Position numbers and translations under genes: made by a program. DNA of 64,000 bases from Paramyrothecium sp. XJ0827 (Eukaryota; Ascomycota; Sordariomycetes; Hypocreales; Stachybotryaceae): positions 806,001 to 870,000 of the forward strand of contig JAJFPB010000005.1 of the NCBI GenBank assembly GCA_020881915.1, in the 5' to 3' direction. The notes beneath the pieces are model-generated. The model made no database searches, had not been told where the DNA came from, and saw only the letters and a program-made list of their open reading frames with translations. Every line of letters begins with the position of its first letter. Within the stretch, counting starts at the first letter, position 1. Shown here in pieces: positions 41,189 through 53,698 of the stretch.

Positions 41189-44100
41189 GTTCGCCCAGGT
41201 GGCTCAAAATAGCAGCTTAGGAATAGGCAGAATTGACAGGTCCTGATATGAATGAGAGTTTGGCCAAATAACAAGGATAGTGCCTAAGAATGTTGACGGA
41301 TGTGCAGGGGATACACCAAACGCGGATACGGTGTTGAAAACGAATGGCTTGGCTTCTCCAAAGAATGTAGCTGCATCTTACACTGCACAATGAGGGTCTC
41401 CCGCCGGGTCACATGCTTTGCATTTGGGGGCAGGTGCTTGCCGCGCCCCTGGGGTATAACAAGCAGGCAACTGGCCGCCCATCCCCAAGGTACCTCACCT
41501 TACGATAGGACCCTGAGGTAAGATACCTTAGGTACTGCCAGGGAAGGCAGGTGAGGTGTAGACATACGACCTCTGTCACAGGTGCCTCAGATATCATGCA
41601 CATTTCTCCTCCTCTTCTTCACTACGTCCGCCTCACGTCCACCTCAGCGTGCCGTCGTCCCGTCTTCCAACCCTCCTGGTTGCAACAACTTCTCCGCCTT
41701 GCTGAAGACGCCAGTCCCGTACCCGCAACGCACACACCCGGTTCGACGCGGCTATCAAGCGCATAAGCCTGCCGGTCCGCATGGGCCCGCCATACCTTAC
41801 CTTAGGGCAGGCTCGAATACGGGGTTGTCCAGGCCCAACCATGCACGTAAGCGAAGGAGACACATCGGGTCCCACGAACTTGGACTGCGGCAATCGTAGT
41901 GAATCGTGGACCAACCGCCCTTTGCCGAGTCAACTCAGCCCGGCTCGACTCGTGTCGCTGACCTCTGAAGTCCCGTATACTCGCCGCCTCAGTCCCATAA
42001 CGGGCCGCCACGACTGGATCCTGCCGGCGATTATCACTTACTCCTGCAAATCCATGGAGGCCGCCAAGCAGGACCAACGCGCTCAGGCAGCTTCACCTTA
42101 AAACACAGCTTACCACCATGCAAGAGTCGACTCCTTCCTTGATTTTTGCAGCACTGACCTGCATCGCCTGTCTGTACCCCGGAGAGATGGGTTGGACCCC
42201 GGAAACCCACTTAGCCGCAGTCGCTCGATAAGTGGAAAAAGATACGGCGCTAGATATGGCCACTATCCCAAATGCCTGAAACGGGGGGCCGGGATCCCCC
42301 CATGGCCCCTGCCCATCAATACTATACTCTAAGGACCAATATCATGCAGCCGCCTTGTCGCCTGCTAGGACGGCCAAGCACACAATCCGGACCATCATCG
42401 TGGCTGGCCTCTCCGGGCTCGTGGTCTGACGAGCGAAAGGGGCTAAATTGCTGATAAATTGCGCCACCCACCAAAAACCCCCTCGTGAGAAGTCCTTTCA
42501 AGAAGCTTCTGGGTCAGGGGAGTTCCCGTCACGCACGCTATACAGTATGATACTGTACGGTCTGGGACGGCTCCAGCGACTCGACCGGCGTTCTTGGCGG
42601 TACTTGGATGGCAATGTGCGCCGTTGAAACCCCTCTCATTGGCTAGCCTGGTCTTCTTCTCGCCCCTAATCTGGACAATTCTCCTTTCCGGTGCGATAAG
42701 GGATGGGCTTGCAGCCAAAACGCCGTTGCTGCCGATCAAGGGTCCCTCCACCATCCTAGGATGGTGGGTCGAATCGCCAATCTTCCTCGCCCCACCACGA
42801 CTCCGGTCACCGCCCGACTCCATCCTTGTCTCGTCTTTCCCGGCTCATGTGCTGAGAAACCCCGGAGCAGATAGACCAGATAGACCAGGCAGAACCTGGT
42901 CAAGGCAACCGCGCGCCTGGCCAGACCGTAAACTGGGTCGAGAGCCTCGCTGCCATGGTTCCTGGCCTCCGCCCTTCCTGCAGACAAGATGGTCACCCTT
43001 TTGTACGTCGCTCGGCTACACGAAGCCTGCCGAGTCCGAGGCTGGCGAGTCGCGTGAACAACTCTGCATCAGGACGGACATTCCGGGGACATTTCCAGAC
43101 GGGTGTTACGGAGCACGACGGAACGCTAGAGCTGGACATGTCAGACTCGTTCTCACTGTCGACAGTGCATGGGGACGCCCAGAAACAGTCTAGTGGCGGC
43201 ACTGAACAAAAGGACTACTCGTTAGGAGGCCGTGTCTTATCTTTGTGTTGATCTCCCAGCAAAGTACACAGTACTGTGTGCTTTTGGACGGCTTTCTTTC
43301 AGGCATTGTCGATCTATCACACTTCTCAACAAATTTGGCATCGCCTACATTCTCTCGCATTCCACCATCAAAGCCCCCGAATTGCAGTGTTGCGCAATCA
43401 TGGCTCGGCGAATAGGCAGCGGTGTCAGTCCCTGCATGGTCAGCGCCAACTCCCTCAGTGCAACAGTGGGAATCCATAAGGAGCAGGCGAACCACTTCCG
43501 ACCTGATCGCCTTACGGCGGGCTCACTTGAACCCTGGATCCACTCGAGTGGACCCACATCGCCGAATACGTGACTAGTAAACGATTCAGACGTTCCGATG
43601 TTGTCGCCGACATGGCTCAAGCCAACGGGTACGCAACAGAAGGGAACCAAAAGGGAAGGAAAAAGAGGAGACTGCTGAGTCACTAGAATCACCCGACTTT
43701 CCGAAGTTCTGGAAGCCAGGGATGGGGCGGACTAACGGAGGTCTGAAGGCTTCGTGACGGGAACATCAAAAAGGCGTTTTCAATGTTTGGCCGGCTTCCC
43801 AGTCCAGCTAGTATCCCCGTGGGAAGCAAGATGGACAGTTCGTAGGACGTGAACACTGGCCTCACGGCTGCCTGTGCTGTGGCTCAGAGTCCTTGACAAG
43901 GGACTGAAGCAGCAGCAATGGTTGCAGAGGGCCGTTTTGTCCATCCACAGGATGGGGGAAGGGAAACTTGTACACGGTACGGGGAACTGGGTCCTACTCG
44001 TACGCCAATGCTACTCTGCAACCCTGGCGGCCCCACATGGTGGCCAGGGTCCTCGGCTGTCTGGATTTTGGACCCTGGCTTAGGTCCACGTTTCTAATAA

Positions 44101-44570
44101 CGTTCCGTACCTTCGAGGCTAACCAATGGCCCGGCCGCCAAGGGTCCCGACACAACAGACAGCTTCATGAAAGACCGTGGATGTCGGTGAATCAATGAAC
44201 TGCGCCATTGTGACCTGCACTTAGTCAGATGGCGGTATGAGAGCCCCCTGAGTCGGGCTGCAGTATTTAGAGACCCCCCTCCCTGCTCAACCTCACCCGG
44301 GTCGTTTTGCTCTTCTTTTTGAACTGCTTTCATCTCTGCATTGACTTTGTGCTTTGGTCTCGTTACAGCCAGCCACCTTGTTCAGACGGGTTGGCCACAC
44401 CCCCTTTAGGCCTGGGTAGAAGAGACGCCTTCATTGTTCTCTGCGATTCGCAACCTGTTTTGTGTCAATCACGACCTCGCTGGCTCGTTTGAACTGGCAG
44501 TGAACCGTCGGAGCATTAACAGATATATCGGTCTTTCTCTCACTAAATCTTTTCGGCAAGGATCGACAGG
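41189..44570. other. 3.4 kb gene-free region upstream of the calpain gene
   Basis: Many short frames on both strands, none with a domain or a plausible splice continuation. AGGTAAGGTA/TACCTTACCTTA-type motifs cluster near 41490-41545 and 41795-41810; a similar one is at about 63480. The region may be the long promoter/5' leader of the calpain gene or hold non-coding RNA. Confidence 0.4.
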
Positions 44571-47500
44571 ATGCACGGCTACAGCTCCTCAGAGGAGTCG
44601 GATGATCCCCGCCGACCTCGGGCCCAGCCCGCCAACAGCAACAACAATGACCAAAAGAAGAAGAAGAAGAAGCGTCTGCCGCCTCAGCAGTCTATCAACC
44701 GCACTTGGAAGAAATTCTCAAGCCGCAAATTTCACACCGCACTTTCGGTGCTACCTTTTGACCCCGTAGAGCCGCCAGCTCAGGTCGAACGCCCCAATGA
44801 GCTCCTGTGGGATGGCTACGAGCGTGCGGCGGAGGAGTGCAGGCGGAAGGTCCAGAAGATAGTCAAGGACTGCAAGCGTATCAACATGCGCTACCGCGAC
44901 CCTGGCTGGGACCTGGTAAGCTCTTGGTCCCCGATGGCATTGCTCTAGGAAGATCCGCTAACATAATCTTCAGGACTGGGATCTGAAGTATGAAAAGGGC
45001 AACTGCCTCAATAGTCTGGGTACGACGAAGTTTGAGCTCAACCGGACCACGCTCCTCAGCTCGAGTGCGACCGTACCAAAGGCTGTGAAGCGAGTCCATG
45101 AAATTTTCGAGAAGCCCACTTTCATGAAGGAGGTCAATGGAGGCGACGTCAAGCAGGGCACGCTTGGCGACTGCTGGATCATGGCAGCTCTGACTGCCAT
45201 ATCCAACACCGAGCAGGGAATCAAGCGCGCCTGCGTTGCCTACGACACTAGTACGTTAATTTTTTGCCTCGCCCTTGTGTTTACTCAAGACTAACCATCT
45301 CCCAGAGATCGGAATCTACGGCTTCGTTTTCTTCCGCGACGGTGAATGGATTTACTCCATCGTGGACGACAAGCTGTACCTGAAGTCACCATGCTGGGAT
45401 GCGCCCAGCATGCAAAGAGATCTACTGCAGCAGATTGATCGGGAGGACGTTGAGAACGTTTACAGGAAGACCTACCAGACTGGCTCCAAGGCCCTATTTT
45501 TTGCTCAGTGCCGTGATCAGAATGAGACCTGGGTTCCGCTCATCGAGAAGGCCTATGCAAAGGCTCACGGTGACTATGCTGCCCTCCAGGGTGGTTGGAT
45601 CGGCGAAGGCCTCGAGGATCTGTCCGGAGGTGTTACGACTGAACTCCTCACCTCGGATATCCTAGATGCTGATGAGTTCTGGGACAACGAAATGTCAAAG
45701 GTGAACGAGGAGTTCCTTTTTGGCTGCTCGACTGGTTTGCTCGAGCACGGCTACGGTGACCGAACTGGCATCACTGAGGGGCATGCTTACGTCGTCATCG
45801 AGGCGCGGACGCTCAAGTCTGGCCAGCGTCTAGTGAAGCTCCGCAACCCCTGGGGTAAAATCCGCAAGGGAATCTGGGAGGGCGCCTGGAGCGATGGCTC
45901 CAAGGAGTGGACCTCGGAGGTGCAAGAGGAACTCGGCCACAAGTTTGGTGGCGACTCTGTCTTCTGGATCTCCTACGAGGATATGATTCGCAAGTACACT
46001 CACTTCGATCGCACACGACTCTTCCGCGACCGCGATTGGCGATGCTGCCAGCGCTGGATCGGCGTTGATGTTCCTTGGAAAGCCGAGTACCACGAGAAGT
46101 TCCACATCAAGCTGACCACAGACTCGCCCCTCGTGTTGGTGCTCTCACAGCTCGACAAGCGTTACTGGAAAGGCCTCCAGGGCCAGTACAGCTTCAGGCT
46201 GCACTTCCGCCTTCATTTCCAGGATCGGCCTGAGGCCGAAGACTATATCGTCAGGTCCCACGGCAACTATCTCATGGACCGATCAGTGTCTGTCGAGCTG
46301 CCCGACATGCCAGCCGGAGACTACGTCGTCTACCTCAAGGTGACTGGTGAGCGCAACTCAACCGCCAAGTCGGTCGAGGAGGTTGTGAAGCGCGAGCTGC
46401 AGGATCGTGTCGAGAACGAGAAGCTCGCCCAGGTTGGGTACGCTTATGACCTGGCACATAGCAAGGCCTGGCCCCACTTGGACAAGGTCGCCAAGCTTCG
46501 AAAGAAGAGAGACCAGAAGAAGGCATCGGGCTGTCGCATGAAGGAACGCCGCCGGCAGTGGGAGAAGCGCCATTTGAACCGCGACGTCAGCAAGAAGCAG
46601 ACCGAGAAGAACAAGGAGAAGAAGCAGCGAAGGCGCGAGCAGTGGGAGGCCAAACAGCTCGAGAAGGAAGCAGAGGAGGATCGTCTGGAACAGGAGAGGC
46701 TTGAAAAGGAGAAGAAGGAGCGAGAAGACCAAGAGAAACGCGAACAGCAAGAGAAGGCTCGCATCGCGGCTGAAGAGGCCAAGGCTGCCGCCGAGTCATC
46801 TGAGAAGACAGAGGAGCAGACCAAGGGGGAGAACGAGGACAACGCTTCCGAGTCAAAGGGCGGCGATGAGACCAATGCCTCAGACTCAAGTGGCTCACCT
46901 CAGGACACTCCCAAGTCGGAAGATTCTACTCTTGCTCCTTCCGAGGAACAGAAGCAGGATGTGCCTCCAATCAGTGGCCCTCCCCCTCCTGCTCCTGTTC
47001 AAGAGGACGAGGCGCCCAAGCCCAAGCCGACGAAGCCGCGAGCCCAGTACGTTTCCGACGGTGACTCTTCCGACTCGCCCGTCTCAGACTACGAAGACCT
47101 GTACAGCAGTGATGACATGATCCGCAAGCCGCGCACCACTCCTCAGCAGCCGCCTGTACCTCAGGACGGATACGACACCGAGGAGGAGAAGATGCCTGCT
47201 CCGTGGAGTGCCGTCTGTATGGTAGGCATCCGGGTCTACTCCAAGGATGCCAACCTTGAGCTACGTACCGTTATGGAGGGTGGTGAGCTTCTGGAGGATG
47301 GCATGGGCGAGAAGGGGCAGGCCGATCTTGACAACGCGCAAGTAAACGCGTCTGGCTCGCGTGTCGTTGATAAAGATACAAAGAGCCAAGAGCAGCCCTC
47401 TTACCCACCCATCGTCGTCCGCCGCGGTGAGAACGACCTGGACGATGCCGATGACGGCACTGAGCCAAATTCTGAGATACGGGATTACATCAAGATTGAC

Positions 47501-47584
47501 TCCAGAGACTCGTCGGCGGCGAACACGCCGGAGCCAACACCAATGGAGAAGGAGAGGCGCTTAGAAGGCCGCTGCCCACGATAG
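44571..47584 (+). CDS. Calpain-like cysteine protease with charged C-terminal extension
   Basis: Exons 44571-44915, 44974-45250 and 45306-47584 (introns GTAAGC, GTACGT donors) give 966 residues. The catalytic triad is complete: Cys182 in GTLGDCWIM, His367 in GITEGHAYVV, Asn388 in LVKLRNPWG. An N-terminal basic Ser/Gln tail (KKKKKKRLPPQQS) precedes it. The C2-like calpain domain follows (about 430-560). Then comes a long Lys/Arg/Glu-rich coiled coil (about 590-700) and an acidic, Pro/Ser-rich tail. It lacks the MIT domain of PalB/Rim13, so this is the other fungal calpain type. Activity is probably Ca2+-influenced and cytosolic. Targets unknown. Confidence 0.9.
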
Positions 47585-48349
47585 ACATAAGCGCATGGGA
47601 ATCACGATAATGATGAGCGCTGTTATGCGTTGCTTTTGGATACGTTTTGGATATGAAATTGTCTTTTGAAGGAGTTTGGAAAGAGCGAGTCGCCCTACGA
47701 GGATTTTAATTACCAGATGATGGGGCAAAAAACACGTCTGCACCACTCAGCCTTAGAACTAGACCTAGACTGTCTTGTCTGCTAGATCGAATGATAACTT
47801 TACTGTTACTCTGTTTACATTGCTTGAGGACCCAATTTTGCTTGAGCCAGCGGATGCAACACTATGCGAGTGCAAACACGGTGAAGCATTACCTGATGTA
47901 TAGGGAATAGCAAACCGCTATTTGCTTGTTTTCATTAGTAGTCTATTCGGATTTTTTCGAGAATAATCTGTATCTTCTCGTAGTAATTGACAGCTTTGTT
48001 AGCGCTCTTTACTACCATAGATCTTGGTTCATTGTGAGGTTGCTGCCAGACGGGTCGTTTCACACCCAAGAAGACTGGAGTTGGTATATTACCCAGCCGG
48101 GCATGTGGCGTCACATGACTCGTGGCTCGGCGCAGCATGGTGGAGACGCCTAGGCTTATCTGATGCACGATAACGATAACGATAGGCAGCGTCCAGTGAC
48201 TTGCCCGTAATGCCGGTTTCGTCACTCAGCTGCAACTTAACTGGGAGCTTATTCTTCACGTCGACAAGAGCCTATCAATCATCATGTAGCCGTAATTCCA
48301 TCATCCGGTTGAAACAGTTGCACAGGATTGTTTAGACTCACTATTCGCA
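47585..48349. other. Intergenic region
   Basis: 3' flank of the calpain gene and promoter of atg17. It contains a short GATAAC tandem repeat near 48166-48185. No gene. Confidence 0.5.
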
Positions 48350-49913
48350 ATGGCGGCCTCACCTGCTGCGTCCTCCCGCCGGAGCCCAGCATCGTCATCG
48401 GCCTCTCTGAGACATTCCAATGATGGCCGGGCAAGCCACCCGTCCATCCCCATTGACGCACTCGTCAACCATCTTTTAGCAGCCAAGCGATCCCTCTCGT
48501 CCATGAACCTTGTCCTCCGCGCGAATGAGCTTGCGACCGCTGCACAACACTCCCATGAAGACACGGCCGTCATGGCCGCGCAGGCCGGCTTCCTGCGCGC
48601 ATCCATCCTCGACCAAGCCGCTATCCTGGTGCGGGTCCGCAGGAGCCTGCAGGCGACCTACGACTGGGGCAAGCGAGACTTTAGGAAGCTCATCAGGGCC
48701 ATGGACGAGGTCGACGGGGAGCTAGCCGGCACCATGGAGATGCTGCGGTCTACGGAGGTGCAAAGCGTGCTCCGGCCCAACGGGGAGGAGAGGAAGAATC
48801 TCCTGGACTTTGTGGACGAGGCGAGCGTGCACGGCATGCGCGATGCGATGAAGCAGAGCATCGAACAACTACAGGTGAGGCGCTCGCTGATGAGCCACCG
48901 TTGACTTGCTAATACTGTTGTAGGGCATCCAACAGTCTTTCGACGGCGACCTGCTTCGCTTCGACACGGACATTCGCAGCCTCAAAAAGGCACTCGTCGA
49001 TTCACCACTCCCCGAACCACAACACGACGATGATATGAGCAGCATTCCCAGCTCGGAGCTGTTGCTCAGCCTCGTCGACCACTCTACGAATATGGCACAA
49101 CTTTTAGCCTCTCTTACCAAGCATTTCGACATGTGCGTGACCGCGATCCGAACGACCGAGGGCGCCGCAGCGCTGGCTCGTCGCAAGGCCGCCGAGGTCA
49201 CGCAGTCACAGAGCAGCGACGGCGTATCGATCTCGGGGGTCATCGCGGAACAAGAGTCCAATATATCAGACCTCGAACCCAAAACGGACGACGATCGCGA
49301 CGAGATGCTGAGGGTCGTGGTGCAGGACGCCCAGGAGGTGGACGATGTCGTGCAAGAGATACAGGAGCGCCTCGGCGCCATGGAGCAGGAGTACGCCGTC
49401 CTTGAAGACCGAACAGAGCAGACGAGGCGGGCATTTGCCGGTGTCATGGAGGCCTTCGCGGCCCTCGGCGAGATTGGCGGGCGGCTGGCCGATTATCTGG
49501 CCGCCGAAGAGGACTTCCGCGTCCGGTGGGAGCTCGAAAAGGACGGCGTGCTGGGGAAGCTTCAGGAGATGAAGGACATGCGAGACTTTTACGAAGGCTA
49601 CGCCAGCGCCTACGACAGCCTGATCCTCGAGGTCGCGCGCCGGCGCGCCGTGGACGAGCGCATCCGGGGCATCTGGGTCAAGGCGCAGGAGAACGTCGAC
49701 AAGATGCACGAGCAGGACCGCGTCGCGCGCGAGGCGTTCCGCCAGGACGTCGGCGAGTTCCTGCCCACGGACCTCTGGGCGGGCATGCAGGGCCCAGCGC
49801 GCAGGTGGGAGGTGGTGCCCGTCGACGAGGCGCTGGACGAGCGCGTGGGAGACGTGGGCGGTGAAGGACGCCAGCGGAGCGCATCAGGGGCGTCGAAGCG
49901 GACACTGACGTAA
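48350..49913 (+). CDS. atg17: Autophagy scaffold protein Atg17
   Basis: Exons 48350-48874 and 48924-49913, intron 48875-48923 (GTGAGG...TGTAG, phase 0), 504 residues. Known Atg17 features are readable: an Ala/Ser-rich N-terminus, the [26 protein letters not shown] segment, [13 protein letters not shown], then long amphipathic helices that form the crescent-shaped dimer. The [39 protein letters not shown] and [11 protein letters not shown] segments near the C-terminus are conserved in filamentous fungi. Role: scaffold of the Atg1 complex at the pre-autophagosomal site in starvation autophagy. The coiled-coil composition is as expected. Single copy is usual. Confidence 0.9.
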
Positions 49914-51176
49914 GGGCTTCAGGCCATGACACGCTATTTCTTGGGGTTTGTGTATGTTTTGACGGGTTGGGAGTTTGGCGCTTTGGATATTTCACGGGAC
50001 ACAGTACATCTACAGCAGGTCTTTGGTGGATTTACGCATAGTATCCATCGTCTCCAGGACGAATGTGACGAACCATCCGTCCTCGATATCTCCTTTGCAT
50101 TGCCAGCGCAACACCAACGCGACGAATCCTTAAAGAGGTAGTAGATTCGCCTTGCCTCCCCGACCCAAGCAAGCCCAAGGCTTTCCTTCATTTAAGCAGC
50201 ATGCCCAAAAACGCCCGGTGGAGTGCCGCCCCCCTGGTCCACGTCCCAACCGCGCATGCGGATTGAAAAGGGAGGCAAGCTTTGTCTTTCTAGCGGGCGT
50301 CACCACAGCAGGGTCCACAGCGGCACCTGAGAGTGAGTCCTCTGGGCCTCAGAGGGCAGTCGGTGAAGCGCCGTCTTCTAGTACATTTCGTCTGAGGACC
50401 ATGATGGATTCAATCCTATGCTAACAAACACGACCACCGCGATACTCGACCCGCCTCTTCAGCAGCGGTTCAATCACCTCCACAGTCCCCTTCTATACCA
50501 TCGCACGCAAAACCCGGTCCAACCCATCGCCGATCTTACCTCTTCCCTCCAGCCACATACGTCCTTATTTCAACCTTTCCTCCTCCCCAACCCAGCACCC
50601 AAAACTCCCGGACCCGCTGCGGCTGAGCGCCGAACCCCCCAAACAAGCACAACCAGGGGGGGGAAGGGCTTATTCCCAGGAAACCCGACGAGTCACTATC
50701 TGAGTTAGCTACGAGCGCGAGCTTGGCTTCGCTCCTTGGCTTTTCGAGTCATGGGCTATCAAATTTCGATCAGCCCTGTTTTTTGGGGGTGAGGACATCG
50801 TTAGTCGGTGGGCCTCGCTTCGTGCGTGGAAATGGGGCCGTGTGTATGTGCTGTGCCGTCTGGGGGATTTGAGGGCTGGTCGAGTGTGGACAAGGGGGCT
50901 CGTGGTTAGGCTGATCGCCTCGATTGGTGAGATATAAGAATATGATGGCTTCCCTTGGGCCTCTCTCGAGTGCTTGAAAGGGGTTTCTGTTGTGACTTGT
51001 CGCCGTCTCTTTCTAGACCATTGTTGTGTTCTTCCATCCCCAGGGAAAAGTTCGTAAGATCATTGAACCATCTACGCTCGACGCTCACTTACACCCACCA
51101 CAGCGAGGCCCAACTTGCCACAAACAAACAAACCACATCCCCAAAAGGACCAGCCATTCCACAAGAACGCCTCACA
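49914..51176. other. Intergenic region, C/A-rich leader before a small gene
   Basis: 1.26 kb without a clear gene. 50420-50680 is C/A/T-rich and unstructured, and 50955-51176 looks like a 5' leader. The frame of the next gene is open back to 50955, so an upstream start cannot be excluded. Confidence 0.45.
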
Positions 51177-51521
51177 ATGGCCGACGAATACAAACGATCC
51201 GGCCCCTCGGCCATCGACCGCGTCCTCTCCTTCCTGCACTTCCTGGCCCTGACCGGCATCCTCATCGTCCTCGCCATGCTCCTCGTCGAGCTCAAGGCCC
51301 TGACCAACGAGGACAAGGGCCTCGTCGTCAACAACATCCGCGGCACCGTCGACTTTGCCCTCACGTCCTCCTCCAGCGCCCGTACGGGAGCCAGCCCTTC
51401 CAGCCCTCTCTACATCGAGACGACGGGTGGCCGGGGACTTACAGCCCTTTCTCCCTTCTTTGTGGAGACGGTCGGCCGGGGTTCGCCCAGTGAACCCGTC
51501 TTTGTTCGTATGGATAATTAA
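51177..51521 (+). CDS. Small single-pass membrane protein with C-terminal repeats
   Basis: 114 residues from ATG 51177 (context CACAATGG). A hydrophobic helix, FLALTGILIVLAMLLVEL (about 21-39), lies near the N-terminus behind a short charged segment, so it may be a signal anchor. The C-terminal half has repeated units of the form SP-[LF]-[YF]-[IV]-ET-[TV]-G(G)RG, twice, plus a third partial (EPVFVRMD). No domain is recognised. It could sit in the ER, Golgi or plasma membrane. The gene is short and has no splice evidence. Confidence 0.55.
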   Translation: MADEYKRSGPSAIDRVLSFLHFLALTGILIVLAMLLVELKALTNEDKGLVVNNIRGTVDFALTSSSSARTGASPSSPLYIETTGGRGLTALSPFFVETVGRGSPSEPVFVRMDN

Positions 51522-51833
51522 GGATTTTCCGATCGCAAGAGTTGAGACGGGAGGAGATGACGGATATACTCAGCAGAGGAGACGGCGTTCGCAGGCCATG
51601 TTGCACACAAGAATGGCTTCTATCAATAATTGTATTCCTGTCTTAGTTGCATAGCTGCATAGGATTGTGTTCTTTCGAACCAAGAGATAGGCATACCTCC
51701 CCTATTAATGTTACACCCCATACCTCTACCCTATCCTTTCCTCCTTCGGAAGAAATCTCGTGGTATCAGACAGTGAAGGACACCCCACAAAAGAAACCCG
51801 CAAAATCATCGCAACACTCGCGTTTAGCACGTT
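51522..51833. other. Convergent 3' region
   Basis: About 0.3 kb shared 3' flank of the small membrane protein gene and the CTL transporter gene. Nothing recognisable. Confidence 0.5.
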
Positions 51834-53698
51834 TTAACCACGCGGGATAGCTTGCTGAACCTTGGGGTACACGCGCACCATGTCATTGTAAAGCTCGGGG
51901 TGGTCTCGCCACATGACCTCCGGATCCCAGGCCATGGCCACAAAGATGGTGTCGATGCCGCTTGACAGTGGCGTGGTGAAGACGTTAGCTATCTGGAAGC
52001 CGATCAAGAAGGCGAAAGCCAAGATGACGGTCGTGTACGAGCCGTCAGAGTTGTACGGAGGGTCCGTGAAGCGCAGGTAGAGGTAGGCGAGCAGCGTGCA
52101 TGCGTAGGCGATGAAGATGGCGCCAAATGACAAAACTGGCCCGATGAGGCATTCCTGTGCGTGTCAGCGATCAACCCGCAATGGTGCATACGGGAACTTA
52201 CATTGATCAGCGCATCGAAGCCACGGTTCTTGATCATACGGAACGTGTCCTTCGCTGCGGGGATGTATGCTTTGCCGTAAAGCGCGATGTGCGAAAAGGC
52301 GTAGCGGTTGACGAACTCGGCAATCCACTCGAGTATCGCAATGAAACAGCCGAGGACGCAGAAGAGCACGTATCCTGCAACGCCCGCGATTCCTCCCTCC
52401 GATGCAGATTGGCTTCGTGCAACCGAGCAGATTTGGCGCAGGAACCTGATAATGGCAACAATCAAGCTACCAAATGCAATGGAGCCGAAGCTGTAGGTGA
52501 GTGCGCGCTTCAGGGCGCCGCGCGTGGCATCCTTGGGGAAGTTGTGAGGCAAGAAGTACCAGGAACCGTAGACGCCGGAGATGGTCGTGTGGATGGTGTT
52601 CTTGAGCCACTCCGAAATCCAATACATAGCAAAAGTGATGTAGACCACAAATCCAATGACCTTGGCGTTGCTGCACCCGCCGTTGGCACACGAAGGGTTG
52701 TTAGCCGATGGCTCCCACCGGGTGTAGACGGCAACGAGGGTGACTGAGAACCACGCGGCTAAAGCCGTAGCGACGAGGCCACCGAGGAGGCTGACGAGGT
52801 AGACATGGCCGTACTTCTTGCTGACATCGACGCTCGTCTTGAGCATCAGCGCGGAGAAGGGTATCCTCGAAATCCAGGTCCAGAAGCAGAAGGCCAAGAA
52901 AACTCCAAAGACCAGGAACACTATGCCGGCTGGGTATATCCTCCTGTAAAGGTAAAAAATAGCTGTACCGAGTGCCCAAATGATATTAAGAATCCCTGTG
53001 ACCCATATGAACTGTCGGGGAAAGAGACGCGCAAGCCAGACGTAGGCATATGAAAGGACCACGGCGACAACGAGGCAGAAGACGAAGAGGAGGATGGTGT
53101 TGGTGTCGAGGGAAAAGGTGTTGCGCCCATCGTAGATGCCGCCGCCATTAACATCCCTAGTCCTACTGTAGCTCCAAAGAGCAAGAGCAGAAATGGCAGT
53201 AAAGCCTCCGACGGCTACAATGAACTAGACTCGAGCATCAGTCCTGAAGCAATGATCTCGTGTTGGTGGCCACCATCGCGACCACCAGGCGCATGCCGCG
53301 GGCGCTCGTCAACCACTTACCAGAATAGCCGCCCAAAGATCATTGTACTTTGGTTTTTCAATCTTGAAAGCCTGGTCGAAGGTATACTTCTCGTCGCCGA
53401 CAGGTTGCGCAGGCGTGTAGCTGTACTGAGGCGGCGCTTGGTCCTGGAGTGGGTACTCGTCGGGCTGCTGATAACCCGCATTGTAATTCTGTTGATAGCC
53501 GCCGTTGTAACCGGGCTGCTGCTGATTCTGCTTATTGTAATTCTGATTGAAATTCTGATTGCCGTAGTTATTAACGCCGTAGGCCTGCTCGGGTGGAGGA
53601 GGCGGTGGTGGAGGGCGAGAGTATTGGCCGTTGTCGTAGCCGTTCTGGTTGTAGCCACCAGGCTGGCTGGGGCTGAAGTACTTGTCGGCCTCGCCCAT
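51834..53698 (-). CDS. PNS1: Choline transporter-like (CTL/Pns1) membrane protein
   Basis: Exons 53321-53698, 52202-53224 and 51834-52154 with introns 53225-53320, 52155-52201 give 573 residues. The N-terminal 115 residues are low-complexity Gly/Asn/Gln/Pro/Tyr and cytosolic, as in Pns1. About ten transmembrane helices follow, with the family stretches FVNRYAFSHIALYGKAY, AAKDTFRMIKNRG and TTPLSSGIDTIFVAMAWDPEV. A cysteine-containing loop (NPSCANGGCSN) lies between helices. Family: CTL (PF04515), human CTL1 imports choline. Yeast Pns1 function is unsettled. Located about 5.6 kb from the glycine-betaine reductase-like gene. Likely plasma membrane. Confidence 0.9.

Noticed and set aside
42594..43193. 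199-codon plus-strand frame in the gap upstream of calpain
   Set aside because: No domain, signal or homology that I can see; random-like composition.
48166..48185. GATAAC tandem repeat as a functional element
   Set aside because: Only about three units; too short to claim more than chance.
52157..52747. Plus-strand frame antisense to the CTL transporter
   Set aside because: Shadow of transmembrane exon 2; composition explained by the opposite strand.
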